A DNA stretch of 64,000 bases from Polaribacter sargassicola (GCF_021991835.1 NZ_JAHDAU010000010.1:53209-117208); one strand, 5' to 3'; shown: positions 1 to 9,637, counted from the first letter of the stretch. Program-made: numbers and translations. Notes: generated from the letters alone by a model not told the origin.

Positions 1-215
1 TAAAACTTATATGCTATGAACAAATTGAGAGAACTAAAATTTATTTATAAAACAACTTTTTCTTTTTCATTATATGAATAATTGCTAATTCTTACTTACA
101 AGAAATGGCTATTTATTTAAATAATTAAGAAACAAATATGCATTAAAATACTTAGCTTTTTAAAAAAATATTCTTAAACAGCTTTTTTATGTTCTAAAAA
201 TCGTTTTTGTTATTA

Positions 216-1064
216 TTATATTTTTAATTCATAGAAATTGCCACCAACATTATGTGCTTTTTCATCAGTAATTAAAAGTGTATTTTCATCTTTAAAAGTA
301 ATCGCTTCTTTTTGAGAATAAGAATCTAAAGTAACTTTAACCATTTTACCAGAAAGGAAATCATCATTTTTAAAATCCGTAAAAATTAAAACTGCTTCTG
401 GTGATAATAAAGCTACTTTTTTGCCGCTTGGCGAAATATCTGCAGATGTTATCCAACAATTAGCATCATTACAATTATTAAATTCTGATACAAACTCTGC
501 TTTGTGTTTTTTACCCTCTTTTGCTGGTATTTTATACAAAGATGTTTTTCCGTACTTACCTTCTACTCTACTTTTAGTAAAGATATAGAATGAATTTTTG
601 TAGTAAAAAAAAGATTCTGAATCAAAAAACAGCTTTTTCTTTTTTGGTGGAAAATCGTCTTGATTTGGATAATAAAATTTAATCTTTTTTACATCTATCT
701 TTTTAGAACTTGATAAATGCTTTTTCTTAATTTTTAAAATTGCAAGATTTTTTCTTTTATTCTCATTATTTCCAAAATCTCCTATGTAAACATTTCCATT
801 TTCATCAGACGTTAAATCTTCCCAATCGTTATTTTTAGATTTTATAGAGAGTTCTTTAACAATTTTTCCTTTGTTAGAAACACCATATATTTCAGCTTTA
901 TTTCCTCCATCATTTAGCATCCAAACTAAATTAGAGTCAGCAACTACTTCTGTACCCGAAACCTCTTCTAATTCTTTTGGTAAATCTGAAATTAACTTTA
1001 ATCTCCCTATATCACTACAACTAAGAGAGAAAAATAATAATAAAAATAAGCTATTTTTTTTCAT
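216..1064 (-). CDS. putative lipoprotein with beta-propeller-like repeats
   Basis: A 282-residue exported protein with a lipoprotein signal (hydrophobic stretch ending in LSLSC, Cys16), so it is probably anchored to a membrane facing the periplasm or surface. The body has repeated short strands with motifs such as VWMLNDGG, NVYIGDFGNN and TSADISPSGKKVALL, which suggest a six-bladed propeller of the kind annotated as SdiA-regulated or phytase-like esterase. No catalytic residue can be assigned. It is the last gene of the minus-strand envelope cluster, 12 bp after the TPM protein. Function unknown; the propeller is inferred. Confidence 0.8.
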   Translation of the reverse strand: MKKNSLFLLLFFSLSCSDIGRLKLISDLPKELEEVSGTEVVADSNLVWMLNDGGNKAEIYGVSNKGKIVKELSIKSKNNDWEDLTSDENGNVYIGDFGNNENKRKNLAILKIKKKHLSSSKKIDVKKIKFYYPNQDDFPPKKKKLFFDSESFFYYKNSFYIFTKSRVEGKYGKTSLYKIPAKEGKKHKAEFVSEFNNCNDANCWITSADISPSGKKVALLSPEAVLIFTDFKNDDFLSGKMVKVTLDSYSQKEAITFKDENTLLITDEKAHNVGGNFYELKI

Positions 1065-1076
1065 CTATATGTTTTT

Positions 1077-1910
1077 TTACCAGCCACCAGAAGCGCCTCC
1101 GCCTCCGCCCATTCCGCCGCCAAAGCCACCGCCAAAACCGCCTCCGAAACTTCCTCCACCAGAAGAACCTCCGAAACCACCAAAACTTCCACCGCTACCT
1201 CTACCTGCGTTACTTAAAATAATAGCTTCTAAAATACTACCTGCAACAGAACTTCTTCTACGACCTCTTCCGCCACTATTATTTTTATTTCCTCTAGAAA
1301 TTATAATAAAAATAATGACGATTATAATAATAAAAATTATCTTGTTAAAATTAAAACTGTCTGATTCTTGTTCTCTACTTCCTTTAAATTCTCCGTTTAA
1401 AGTTCTAAAAATATAGTCAGATCCTTTGTTTAAACCACTATAATAATCTCCTTTTTTAAACTCAGGAATAATAACTCTATCTATAATTCTTTTTGACTGA
1501 AAATCTGTAAGCAAATGCTCTACACCATAACCTGTACTAATTGCTATTTTTCTATCATTTTCTGCTAAAAGAACAAGCACACCATTATCTTCTTTTGCAG
1601 TTCCTAAACCCCACTTTGTTAACCATTGTGCTGCCAAGTAACTAATATTTTCACCTTCGGTAGATGAAATAATTGCAACAACAATTTGTGTAGAAGTTGT
1701 ATCTGAATAGCGAATTAGTTTGTTTTCTAAACTTGTTTTTTGAGTTGGCGTTAACAAACTTGTATAATCATACACACTTGTTTGTAAATTTGGTTTTTCT
1801 GGTATTTTATAACCTTGCGAAAAAAAACTTAAAGAAAATAAGAAGACAACTAGCGTTAGTATCTTTTTAGTAAATGTAAAAAACTGTAACCTAAAAACTT
1901 CTTTTATCAT
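1077..1910 (-). CDS. TPM domain protein with glycine-rich tail (YgcG family)
   Basis: A 277-residue membrane protein. Residues about 15-32 form a signal peptide, about 40-165 match the TPM (TPM_phosphatase) domain, for example VYDYTSLLTPTQ and DNGVLVLLAENDRK, and about 188-203 are a run of Ile/Val forming a membrane helix. The C-terminal 60 residues are almost all Gly, Ser and Phe (GGSFGGGFGG). The domain faces the periplasm and the tail lies across the membrane. The start ATG overlaps the upstream TPM gene by 4 bp, indicating translational coupling. TPM proteins often sit beside LemA; their biochemical role here is unknown. Confidence 0.88.
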   Translation of the reverse strand: MIKEVFRLQFFTFTKKILTLVVFLFSLSFFSQGYKIPEKPNLQTSVYDYTSLLTPTQKTSLENKLIRYSDTTSTQIVVAIISSTEGENISYLAAQWLTKWGLGTAKEDNGVLVLLAENDRKIAISTGYGVEHLLTDFQSKRIIDRVIIPEFKKGDYYSGLNKGSDYIFRTLNGEFKGSREQESDSFNFNKIIFIIIIVIIFIIISRGNKNNSGGRGRRRSSVAGSILEAIILSNAGRGSGGSFGGFGGSSGGGSFGGGFGGGFGGGMGGGGGASGGW

Positions 1911-2344
1911 CCTTTTGATATCTCATTAGATAGTTCATCTTCATCATCAATCTGCCAAGGAAAATGTTCTTTTAACTCTTCTCCTGCTTTTAATATTCCG
2001 TCTACAATACCTTGTTTAAAATTCCCTTTTTTAAAGTGATTTTGTATAACATCTTTAGTAGTATCCCAAAAATCATCAGAAACAACGTTGTTAATTCCTT
2101 TATCACCATAGATAACAAATTTTTTATCTTTAACAGCAACATAAATTAACACACCATTTCTATCTTTAGTTTCATCCATTTTTAGCAAATAAAATACTTC
2201 TAAAGAACGTTCGTAATGATTCTTCTCTGTAGAAGCTTCTATATGAACACGTATTTCACCAGAAGTATTTTTCTCTGCAATTTTAATAGCAGAAATAATT
2301 TCTTGTTCTTCTTCTTGTGTAAGAAATGCTTCTACTTTAGACAT
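1907..2344 (-). CDS. TPM domain protein, cytoplasmic form
   Basis: A 145-residue protein consisting essentially of one TPM domain (EEQEIISAIKIAEKNTSGEIRVHIEAS, residues about 11-38 in two parts, and NGVLIYVAVKDKKFVIYGD, about 63-81). It has no signal peptide or membrane helix, unlike its 277-residue neighbour, so the pair may place related domains on both sides of the inner membrane. It starts 2 bp after the LemA stop codon and overlaps the next gene by 4 bp, so lemA and the two TPM genes are almost certainly one operon. The acidic C-terminal tail has no assigned role. Confidence 0.85.
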   Translation of the reverse strand: MSKVEAFLTQEEEQEIISAIKIAEKNTSGEIRVHIEASTEKNHYERSLEVFYLLKMDETKDRNGVLIYVAVKDKKFVIYGDKGINNVVSDDFWDTTKDVIQNHFKKGNFKQGIVDGILKAGEELKEHFPWQIDDEDELSNEISKG

Positions 2345-2346
2345 TT

Positions 2347-2958
2347 TTACTCTTTTTTGCTGTTAAAATCAAAATCTACATCTGGTGCATTTTCAGAACC
2401 AGCATTCGCTTTGTAACGATCCATTTCATCAAAATTAAAAATACCTGCTAATAAAGAACCAGGAAAAACTTTAATGTGTTTGTTATAGTTATTTACACCC
2501 TCGTTAAAACGATCTCTTGCCACATTAATTCTGTTTTCTGTACCTTCTAATTGGCTTTGTAATTCTAAAAAGTTTTGATTTGCTTTTAAATCTGGATAAC
2601 GTTCTACAGAAACCAATAATTTAGATAAGGCACCTGTTAAACCAGATTGTGCTTGTTGAAATTGTGCCATATTTTCTGGCGTTAAATCTCCTGCATCAAT
2701 ATTTACAGAAGTTGCTTTAGCTCTTGCATTAATAACTTCTGTTAATGTTTCTTTTTCAAAATCTGCTGCTCCTTGTACTGTTTTTACCAAGTTACCAATT
2801 AAATCGTTTCTACGTTGGTAAGCACTTTCTACATTAGACCAAGTTGTTTTTGCATCTTCTTGTAAAACTACAGCTTCGTTATTAAAATTTTTAGCCCAAT
2901 TATAAAGTCCGAAAACAACAACAAGGATTACTATTACAGGAATTAACCATTTTTTCAT
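2347..2958 (-). CDS. lemA: LemA family protein
   Basis: A 203-residue protein with one N-terminal membrane anchor (residues 4-21, WLIPVIVILVVVFGLYNW) followed by the helical LemA domain. Recognisable family motifs are AYQRRNDLIGNLV at about 47-59, the VERYPDLKANQNF block at about 118-130 and NVARDRFNEGVNNYN at about 145-159. Length is normal for the family. It is the first gene of the LemA-TPM-TPM-lipoprotein run and lies 122 bp downstream of the MerR gene. LemA proteins are widespread in bacteria and lack a firm molecular function. Confidence 0.93.
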   Translation of the reverse strand: MKKWLIPVIVILVVVFGLYNWAKNFNNEAVVLQEDAKTTWSNVESAYQRRNDLIGNLVKTVQGAADFEKETLTEVINARAKATSVNIDAGDLTPENMAQFQQAQSGLTGALSKLLVSVERYPDLKANQNFLELQSQLEGTENRINVARDRFNEGVNNYNKHIKVFPGSLLAGIFNFDEMDRYKANAGSENAPDVDFDFNSKKE

Positions 2959-3080
2959 AATTTCTAATTTTTAGTTTTTAGTTTTTGTTTGATTTTTGTG
3001 TTATCATATAATTTAACACTCTTTTTTTTGTAGAATATTAAATTGAATTGCATTTATTAGACACGTAACTAAAGTAAATG

Positions 3081-3410
3081 TTACAATTGATTTTTAATTT
3101 TAATTAACTCTGCTTTTACAGCTTCTAAACGAGTAATTATTTCATGCTTATCAAAAGTAGATTCCGGATTTTTCTTTAGTTTTTGTTTTGCTCCTTCTAA
3201 AGTAAAACCTCTTTCTTTAACTAAGTTATAGATTAATTTAAAGTTAGAAATATCTTTTGGCGTAAATAAACGATTGCCTTTAGCATTCTTTTTGGGTTTA
3301 ATAATATCAAACTCTTTTTCCCAAAAACGAATTAAAGATGTGTTTACATTAAAAGCTTTGGCAACTTCGCCTATTTTATAGTAACTTTTATCAGGAAATT
3401 CTACATGCAT
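3081..3410 (-). CDS. MerR family transcriptional regulator
   Basis: A 109-residue regulator. Residues about 9-75 form a MerR-type winged helix-turn-helix: YYKIGEVAKAFNVNTSLIRFWE is the recognition part and GNRLFTPKDISNFKLIYNLV the wing. The C-terminal 30 residues form a short helix for dimerisation, with no cysteine-rich or ligand-binding domain, so the effector is unknown. It lies 12 bp after the M23 peptidase gene on the same strand and probably shares its transcript. This short MerR type beside an M23 peptidase is common in flavobacteria, from memory. Confidence 0.9.
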   Translation of the reverse strand: MHVEFPDKSYYKIGEVAKAFNVNTSLIRFWEKEFDIIKPKKNAKGNRLFTPKDISNFKLIYNLVKERGFTLEGAKQKLKKNPESTFDKHEIITRLEAVKAELIKIKNQL

Positions 3411-3422
3411 AAAACAAGTAAT

Positions 3423-4391
3423 TTAATCATAAGATTGTCCTTCTTCTGCTGCTGCTTTTTGCATTGCTGCAAATTCTTCTGGTGTTAAATCTCCATAATA
3501 AAAACTAATAGGGTTTACAGCTCTACCATTTTTATGTACCTCATAATGCAAATGTGCACCTGCAGATAAACCAGTATTACCAACATAACCTATTAAATCC
3601 CCTCTTTTTACCATTTTTCCTTTTCTAGTCTTTATTTTACTCATGTGCCCGTAAACCGTTTTATAACCATAACCATGGTCTATATAAACGACATTACCAT
3701 AAGAGCTACTTCTTTGAGCTTTAACAACTTTACCATTTGCTGTTGCAAAAATAGGCGTACCAACTGGCGCTGTAAAATCCATACCTTTATGCATTTTTCT
3801 ATACTTTAATATAGGATGCATCCTCATACCATAACCAGATGCCATTCTTGTTAAATCTTCATTTTTAACAGGCTGAATTGCAGGAATAGAAGCCAACATT
3901 TTTTCTTTCTCTTTAGCCAAACCTACAATTTCATCTAAAGATTTTGACTGAACAACTAATTGTTTTGTAAGTATATCTACATCTTTAGTTAACTCTTTAA
4001 TCATGGTAGAATTATCAAAACCATCTAAAGATTTGTACCTATTTACACCACCAAAACCTGCTTTTCTTTGTTCTTCTGGTATAGGATTTGCCTCAAAATA
4101 AGTTCTATAAATGTTGTTATCTCTATCTTGTAATTGTGCTAATATTGCCGAACTTTCTTCCATTCTTTTAGATAGTAGTTCGTAATGAAGTTTAAGATTA
4201 TCTAATTCTCTTTTTTGAGAACGTTCTGACGGAGACATAATAAACTGACTAAAAACAACAAAACCAATAAAAGCGATTAAAAAAACTGCTAATATCCCGA
4301 AAACACTTTTCTTGTAATAATCACTCTTTTTAACTGTAATTTTTCTGTAAGATAAAGTGTCTGCATCGTAATAATATTTTACTTTCGCCAT
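3423..4391 (-). CDS. M23 family metallopeptidase, membrane-anchored
   Basis: A 322-residue cell-wall endopeptidase of the LytM/M23 type. A single membrane helix (about residues 31-50) follows a basic N-terminus. A coiled-coil region runs from about 58 to 175. The peptidase domain spans about 185-295, with the zinc ligands in HKGMDF (His and Asp) and in HLHYEV (His). All catalytic residues look intact. It would cleave peptidoglycan cross-links in the periplasm. It is the first gene of the minus-strand cluster; a possible -7 box lies about 70 bp upstream (4462-4469). Confidence 0.94.
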   Translation of the reverse strand: MAKVKYYYDADTLSYRKITVKKSDYYKKSVFGILAVFLIAFIGFVVFSQFIMSPSERSQKRELDNLKLHYELLSKRMEESSAILAQLQDRDNNIYRTYFEANPIPEEQRKAGFGGVNRYKSLDGFDNSTMIKELTKDVDILTKQLVVQSKSLDEIVGLAKEKEKMLASIPAIQPVKNEDLTRMASGYGMRMHPILKYRKMHKGMDFTAPVGTPIFATANGKVVKAQRSSSYGNVVYIDHGYGYKTVYGHMSKIKTRKGKMVKRGDLIGYVGNTGLSAGAHLHYEVHKNGRAVNPISFYYGDLTPEEFAAMQKAAAEEGQSYD

Positions 4392-4405
4392 AATACTAAT
4401 TATAC

Positions 4406-4413
4406 TATTTTTG
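4406..4413 (+). promoter_or_regulatory. candidate -7 box for alaS
   Basis: The eight bases match the Bacteroidota -7 consensus TAnnTTTG exactly (TA-TT-TTTG). Transcription would start near 4420 and leave a leader of about 130 nt before alaS. No clear -33 TTG is visible at the ideal distance. Confidence 0.4.
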
Positions 4414-4553
4414 TACTCTTAAAATGAGTTTATTATTATCAAACTCTGTTTTAATAACATACAAATTTACAAAATGTTTTACAATTGCTTTTTTTAAGCA
4501 ACATTTTTTAAAATATATTAACATAATCCAAAGTATTTGGAAACTTCTTTTTT

Positions 4554-7172
4554 ATGAAATCACAAGATATTCGCTCTACGTTTTTAAAATTTTACCAAGA
4601 AAAATCGCATTTAATTGTCCCTTCTGCTCCTATGGTTACTAAAGATGACCCAACTTTAATGTTTGTAAATTCTGGAATGGCACCTTTTAAAGAATATTTT
4701 TTAGGTAACGGAAAACCAAAAAAGAATAGAATTGCAGATTCGCAAAAATGCTTACGTGTTTCTGGTAAACATAACGATTTAGAAGAGGTTGGTTACGACA
4801 CGTATCATCATACTTTATTCGAAATGTTAGGTAACTGGTCTTTTGGGGATTATTTTAAAAAAGAAGCAATTGCTTGGGCTTGGGAGTTGTTAACCGAAGT
4901 TTATAAAATTGATAAAGACATTTTATACGTTACTGTTTTTGAAGGTTCTGACGATACTGATAATTTAAAAATGGATACAGAAGCTTATGATATTTGGAAA
5001 CAATATATTGATGAAGACCGTATTTTAAAAGGTAATAAAAAAGATAATTTTTGGGAAATGGGAGATCAAGGACCTTGTGGACCTTGTTCTGAAATTCATG
5101 TTGATATTAGATCTGCAGAAGAAAAAGCTAAAATTGATGGTAAAACTTTAATTAATGAAGATCATCCGCAAGTTGTAGAAATTTGGAACCTAGTTTTTAT
5201 GCAATACAATAGAAAAGCAGATGGATCTTTAGAAAACTTACCAAACAAACACATTGATACCGGAATGGGTTTTGAACGTTTGTGTATGGTTTTACAAAAC
5301 GTACAATCTAATTACGATACAGATGTTTTTACACCAATTATTAGAGAAATAGAAACCATTACAAACACAAAGTATGGTTCTAATGAAAAACAAGATATTG
5401 CTACCCGTGTAATTTCAGACCATGTTAGAGCAGTTGCTTTTTCTATTGCCGATGGTCAATTACCAAGTAATACAGGTGCAGGTTACGTAATTAGAAGAAT
5501 TCTTAGAAGAGCTGTAAGATATGGTTTTACTTTTCTAGATAAAAAAGAACCTTTTATTTACAGATTGGTAGATGTGTTAAGCAATAAAATGGGAGAAGCT
5601 TTCCCAGAATTAAAAGCACAAAAACAATTAATAGAAAACGTAATTAAAGAAGAAGAAACTTCTTTTTTAAGAACCTTAGACCAAGGTTTAATTTTATTAG
5701 ACGGTATTATTGCATCATCTAAAAGCAAAGAAATTTCTGGTGATAAAATTTTTGAGTTATATGACACTTTTGGTTTTCCAATAGATTTAACTGCACTAAT
5801 CTTATCAGAAAAAGGATATACTTTAGATGAAAAAGGTTTTGAAGCTGAACTACAAAAACAAAAAAATAGATCTAGAGCTGCAAGTGAAATGTCTACCGAT
5901 GATTGGACAATTTTAAAAGAAGATGCTGTTGAAGAATTTATAGGTTATGACACTTTAGAATCTAATGTAAAAATTACACGATACAGAAAAGTAACTTCTA
6001 AAAAGGATGGAGAAATGTATCAAATTGTTTTTAACTTAACTCCTTTTTATCCAGAAGGTGGTGGACAAGTTGGTGACAAAGGATATTTAGAATCACCTCA
6101 AGGAGATATTATTTATATTGTTGATACAAAAAAAGAAAACAATGTAATTATTCATTTTACTAAAAACTTACCTAATAACTTAAATGATACTTTTAAGGCT
6201 TCTGTAGACACTAAACAACGTTATAGAACAGAATGTAACCATACAGCTACTCACCTTTTACATCAAGCTTTAAGAGAAGTTTTAGGCACACATGTAGAAC
6301 AAAAAGGTTCTGCCGTACACTCTAAATATTTGCGTTTCGATTTTTCTCACTTTTCTAAATTAACTGTTGATGAATTACGTGAAGTAGAAAATTTTGTAAA
6401 TAGAAGAATTGAAGGAAAACTACCTTTAGAAGAAAAAAGAAACATACCAATGCAACAAGCAATTGACGAAGGTGCAATGGCTTTATTTGGTGAAAAATAT
6501 GGCGATACCGTTAGAGCTATTAAGTTTGGTAAATCTGTAGAACTTTGCGGAGGGACACACGTAAAAAACACTAGTGATATTTGGCATTTTAAAATTAAAT
6601 CTGAAAGTGCTGTTGCTGCAGGAATTCGTAGAATAGAGGCTATAACTAATGATGCTGTTAAAGATTTTTATTTTGATAATAACAGAACTTTGTTTGAAGT
6701 AAAAGATTTATTAAACAACACTAAAGACCCTGTAAAAGCAGTACAAAAATTACAAGATGAAAATGCTGCTTTACAGAAACAGATAGAACAATTATTAAAA
6801 GATAAAGCAAAAAACTTATCTGCAGAGATTAAAAATCAATTGCAAGAAATTAATGGTGTTCAGTTTTTAGCAACTAAAGTTGATTTAGATGCAAACGGAA
6901 TTAAAAATCTTGCTTTTGCCTTAGGTAAAGAATATCAAAATTTATTTTTATTATTTGCTACTGCACCTTCTAAAGACAAAGCAATGTTAACTTGTTATAT
7001 TTCTAAAGAATTAGCCAACGAACGTAGTTACAATGCAGGAACTGTTGTAAGAGAATTAGGAAAACTAATACACGGTGGTGGTGGTGGACAAAATTTCTTT
7101 GCAACTGCCGGAGGAAAAAATCCAGGAGGAATTCCTAAAGTTTTAGAAAAAGCAAAAGATTATTTAAAATAA
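4554..7172 (+). CDS. alaS: alanine--tRNA ligase
   Basis: The 872-residue enzyme charges tRNA-Ala. The N-terminal class II catalytic core is present ([13 protein letters not shown] near residue 90 and [14 protein letters not shown] near 310). The editing domain carries the zinc site, with HTATHLLH near 563 and CGGTH near 665. The C-terminal domain with the glycine-rich GGGGGQNF motif closes the protein. Length is normal. The ATG gives the conserved start [14 protein letters not shown]. Downstream, a possible 33-codon gene converges on it with only 2 bp between the stop codons. Confidence 0.98.
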   Translation: MKSQDIRSTFLKFYQEKSHLIVPSAPMVTKDDPTLMFVNSGMAPFKEYFLGNGKPKKNRIADSQKCLRVSGKHNDLEEVGYDTYHHTLFEMLGNWSFGDYFKKEAIAWAWELLTEVYKIDKDILYVTVFEGSDDTDNLKMDTEAYDIWKQYIDEDRILKGNKKDNFWEMGDQGPCGPCSEIHVDIRSAEEKAKIDGKTLINEDHPQVVEIWNLVFMQYNRKADGSLENLPNKHIDTGMGFERLCMVLQNVQSNYDTDVFTPIIREIETITNTKYGSNEKQDIATRVISDHVRAVAFSIADGQLPSNTGAGYVIRRILRRAVRYGFTFLDKKEPFIYRLVDVLSNKMGEAFPELKAQKQLIENVIKEEETSFLRTLDQGLILLDGIIASSKSKEISGDKIFELYDTFGFPIDLTALILSEKGYTLDEKGFEAELQKQKNRSRAASEMSTDDWTILKEDAVEEFIGYDTLESNVKITRYRKVTSKKDGEMYQIVFNLTPFYPEGGGQVGDKGYLESPQGDIIYIVDTKKENNVIIHFTKNLPNNLNDTFKASVDTKQRYRTECNHTATHLLHQALREVLGTHVEQKGSAVHSKYLRFDFSHFSKLTVDELREVENFVNRRIEGKLPLEEKRNIPMQQAIDEGAMALFGEKYGDTVRAIKFGKSVELCGGTHVKNTSDIWHFKIKSESAVAAGIRRIEAITNDAVKDFYFDNNRTLFEVKDLLNNTKDPVKAVQKLQDENAALQKQIEQLLKDKAKNLSAEIKNQLQEINGVQFLATKVDLDANGIKNLAFALGKEYQNLFLLFATAPSKDKAMLTCYISKELANERSYNAGTVVRELGKLIHGGGGGQNFFATAGGKNPGGIPKVLEKAKDYLK

Positions 7173-7174
7173 AA

Positions 7175-7276
7175 CTATTTAATACCTAAAAGTTTATTGA
7201 AATTTTTTAATTCGCATTTATAAAACTTTACTAATTTACTTTTTAATGATTGAGGTTTTGTGTTCTCTTTTTTCAT
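7175..7276 (-). CDS. possible small basic protein, 33 residues
   Basis: Read on the minus strand, ATG at 7276-7274 opens 33 codons ending in TAG at 7177-7175. The product is very lysine-rich with one cysteine: it begins MKKENTKPQ, has KSKLVKFYKCELKNF in the middle and ends LLGIK. It fills the gap between alaS and the GSCFA gene, converging with alaS. No exact promoter box is seen upstream. The length and composition could arise by chance in such A+T-rich DNA, so I treat it as a candidate only. Confidence 0.3.
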   Translation of the reverse strand: MKKENTKPQSLKSKLVKFYKCELKNFNKLLGIK

Positions 7277-7332
7277 GATTTAATATCTTATTTAAAAGAT
7301 TAGACGCCTGTAATTAAAAATGTTACAACAAA

Positions 7333-8283
7333 ATGAAACTTCAAACTAAAATTACGATAAAGCAAGAAACTAAAAATTGTATAGATTATCAATCTAAAAT
7401 TTTGATGTTAGGTTCTTGCTTTTCTGAAAATATTGGAGAAAAATTAAGTTATTTTAAATTTCAATCTACACAAAATCCTTTCGGAATTCTTTTTCATCCG
7501 CAGGCAATAGAAAACTTAATTACAAATGCAATTAATCTAAAAGAATATTCTGATGCTGATCTTATTTATCAAAATGAAATTTGGCATTCTTTTGATGCGC
7601 ATTCTAGCTTAAGTTCTCTTGATAGAAACATCATTTTAAACAACTTAAATAAAGCTATATCAACTACAAAAAAGAAGATAAAAGAAGCTTCTCATGTAAT
7701 AATTACCCTAGGTACTTCTTGGGTTTATCGTTTTATAGAAGAAGACAAAATTGTAGCAAATTGCCATAAAATTCCACAAAAAAAATTCTTAAAAGAACTG
7801 TTATCTGTTGATGAAATTACCGCTTCTTTACAAGCTATAATTGCTCTTTTACAATCAGAAAACCCAAATGTAAACATACTTTTTACAGTATCTCCTGTTC
7901 GTCATTTAAAAGACGGATTTATAGAAAACACACAAAGTAAAAGTCATTTAATTGCTTCAATTCATAATATTGTTGATGCTAGAAAAAGAATTTATTATTT
8001 TCCTTCTTATGAAATTATGATGGATGAATTACGTGATTATCGTTTTTATGCAGAAGATATGATTCACCCAAACAAAACAGCTATTAACTATATTTGGCAA
8101 CGCTTTGTAGACACTTGGTTTTCTAACGAAACCGCTCTAACTATGAAGGAAATTGATGTAATACAAAAAGGAACTTTACACAGACCTTTTAATGAACAAT
8201 CTGCACAACATCAACAATTTTTAAAAAATTTAGAAACAAAAAAGGAGAAAATTATACAACAATTTCCTTTTATTGAATTTTAA
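7333..8283 (+). CDS. GSCFA domain-containing protein (SGNH-like hydrolase)
   Basis: A 316-residue cytoplasmic protein with the name-giving GSCFSENIG motif at about residues 27-35, whose serine is the likely nucleophile of an SGNH/GDSL-type hydrolase. A second conserved block, LGTSWVYR, is at about 126-133. The likely acid/base pair is in DMIHPNKTAINYIW near 237-250. Length fits the family. The substrate is unknown. It follows alaS by 160 bp, and between them lies only the small antisense ORF. Confidence 0.93.
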   Translation: MKLQTKITIKQETKNCIDYQSKILMLGSCFSENIGEKLSYFKFQSTQNPFGILFHPQAIENLITNAINLKEYSDADLIYQNEIWHSFDAHSSLSSLDRNIILNNLNKAISTTKKKIKEASHVIITLGTSWVYRFIEEDKIVANCHKIPQKKFLKELLSVDEITASLQAIIALLQSENPNVNILFTVSPVRHLKDGFIENTQSKSHLIASIHNIVDARKRIYYFPSYEIMMDELRDYRFYAEDMIHPNKTAINYIWQRFVDTWFSNETALTMKEIDVIQKGTLHRPFNEQSAQHQQFLKNLETKKEKIIQQFPFIEF

Positions 8284-8319
8284 AAAATCCTCAACTTAAT
8301 TTAAAATTCAGTTTAATAA

Positions 8320-8571
8320 AACCTCCTATTATTAAACCAAAAAGGTTTACCTCATTATAAAAGATGTTCTTCTATTAGAAGATAATATTACCTTTATTTT
8401 CAACACTTATTTTCTTACTTACCACAATCAAGAAAAACTTAAAAACTACTATAACACTTTTTAAAAGAAGCAGTTAAAACACCTACCCACTTAAAAATCA
8501 TACAAAAATACGGTAAACACCCTATTTTAAAATTTAAAAAAAGCAACAATATTTGTGTAAATAAAAAATAA
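8320..8571 (+). pseudogene. decayed gene remnant with two frameshifts
   Basis: This gap does not look like random A+T-rich DNA. Three consecutive reading-frame pieces on the plus strand join into one plausible peptide if two single-base changes are allowed. Piece one ends QKGLPHYK (8361). Piece two runs DVLLLEDNITF to NYYNTF (8363-8461), and piece three runs LKEAVKTPTHLKIIQKYG to a TAA at 8569-8571. Both breaks lie in homopolymer runs. No family is recognised and no start codon remains. It could be a fossil gene, or an assembly error in homopolymers. Confidence 0.35.
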
Positions 8572-8579
8572 AATAAATT

Positions 8580-9053
8580 ATGAAAAATTTAAAAATTATT
8601 ACACTACTTATTTTTGTTGCTACTTTATTAGCTTGTAGCGATGCTTCTGATGAGGATTTAGGAACTACAGGAGAAGGAATTCTTACTGCAAAAGTTGATG
8701 GAGAAGATTTTTCTTCATTAAAAGTAGCTGTTGTTGCTGTTGTATCTAACAATGTTGTAAACGTACAAGGTTCTAATTCTAATGGAGATTACATTAGGTT
8801 TAGTATTTTAAATTATAGTGGTCCTGGTGTTTACAAAACTGGTGATGCTATTACAAACGTTAATACAATACAATACGGAACTGTAAACCCAATTGTTGCA
8901 TGGATTTCTACATTTACATCTGGTTCTGGAACAATAGAAATTACAGAAGAAACCTCATCTACAGTTTCTGGTACATTTTATTTTACAGGAATCAACGATG
9001 ATTATGCTTCTAAAGTTATTACAGAAGGTGTATTTAGTGCTCCAAAAAATTAG
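8580..9053 (+). CDS. DUF6252 family lipoprotein
   Basis: A 157-residue lipoprotein: the signal peptide ends in TLLACS with Cys19. The mature part has the features I associate with DUF6252: an early LTAKVDGEDF strand, a central region of short strands and a late SGTFYFTGIND strand followed by a terminal VITEGVFS. It probably folds as a small beta-sandwich on the cell surface or in the periplasm. Function unknown. A strong hairpin terminator follows at 9087-9134, so it is probably transcribed alone. Confidence 0.85.
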   Translation: MKNLKIITLLIFVATLLACSDASDEDLGTTGEGILTAKVDGEDFSSLKVAVVAVVSNNVVNVQGSNSNGDYIRFSILNYSGPGVYKTGDAITNVNTIQYGTVNPIVAWISTFTSGSGTIEITEETSSTVSGTFYFTGINDDYASKVITEGVFSAPKN

Positions 9054-9086
9054 GGGGAAATTTTATGAAAAAGTAAAAAAACAACC

Positions 9087-9134
9087 AATAGCATTATAAT
9101 TAGTAAGTACTAATAATTATGATGCTATTTTTTT
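9087..9134 (+). terminator. intrinsic terminator after the DUF6252 gene
   Basis: A long A+T-rich hairpin begins AATAGCAT and returns as ATGCTATT with a short loop at GTAAGTAC, followed by an eight-T run. It would end transcription of the lipoprotein gene 35 bp upstream. Confidence 0.7.
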
Positions 9135-9230
9135 AATATATAAATTATAAAAAAAAGCTAAAACATTATAAATTATTGAGAAGCATATTTATTTATTTGT
9201 ACCTTTATAAAATCATAACCCCCTTAAAAT

Positions 9231-9617
9231 ATGATTTCAAAAATATTAATTGGTATAATTTTAGGAATTATAACAGGAATGTCTATTACAACAATGTTTG
9301 TTCCTAAAGATACTGTTTTAATTGAATTATTTTTAACAAAAATTACTGCTACCTCTATAATTACTGGTGTTTTTTGCGGTATTTATGCTCATTTAAACAA
9401 TTCTAAACTACAAACTTTTATAGTTTCAATTCTCATCGGAATTGCGGTATTTTATCTAAAATATTTTATTACTGGTCATCATTACGACCCTTTAAATATG
9501 GGTGCTTTTGTAGGTGCTATTTTAGGTGGTGTATTTACAATTATTAAAAAAATTAAGCATTCTGTAAAAGCATATAATAAATTACATATTTATCAAGAAA
9601 AAGGTTTTAATAATTAA
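9231..9617 (+). CDS. small four-helix inner membrane protein
   Basis: A 128-residue hydrophobic protein with four predicted membrane helices at about residues 3-22, 32-52, 60-82 and 88-107 (for example ILIGIILGIITGM and MGAFVGAILGGVF). Both ends appear to be cytoplasmic. The C-terminus is basic (KKIKHSVK). Glycine zippers in helices 1 and 4 suggest tight packing or oligomerisation. No family is recognised and the neighbours give no functional hint. It is flanked by terminators on both sides, so it is probably a single-gene unit. Confidence 0.8.
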   Translation: MISKILIGIILGIITGMSITTMFVPKDTVLIELFLTKITATSIITGVFCGIYAHLNNSKLQTFIVSILIGIAVFYLKYFITGHHYDPLNMGAFVGAILGGVFTIIKKIKHSVKAYNKLHIYQEKGFNN

Positions 9618-9637
9618 CCTCACTATTTTGTATATAA

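Noticed and set aside
1..215. Left-edge A+T-rich stretch
   Set aside because: No frame, hairpin or promoter that I can support; it lies downstream of the first minus-strand gene.
871..1416. 181-codon plus-strand frame rich in proline
   Set aside because: It is the antisense of the glycine-rich TPM tail; Gly codons read backwards give Pro. There is no signal or promoter of its own.
4424..4642. 72-codon frame overlapping the alaS start
   Set aside because: It is out of frame with alaS, hydrophobic only through T-rich codons, and overlaps the conserved alaS N-terminus.
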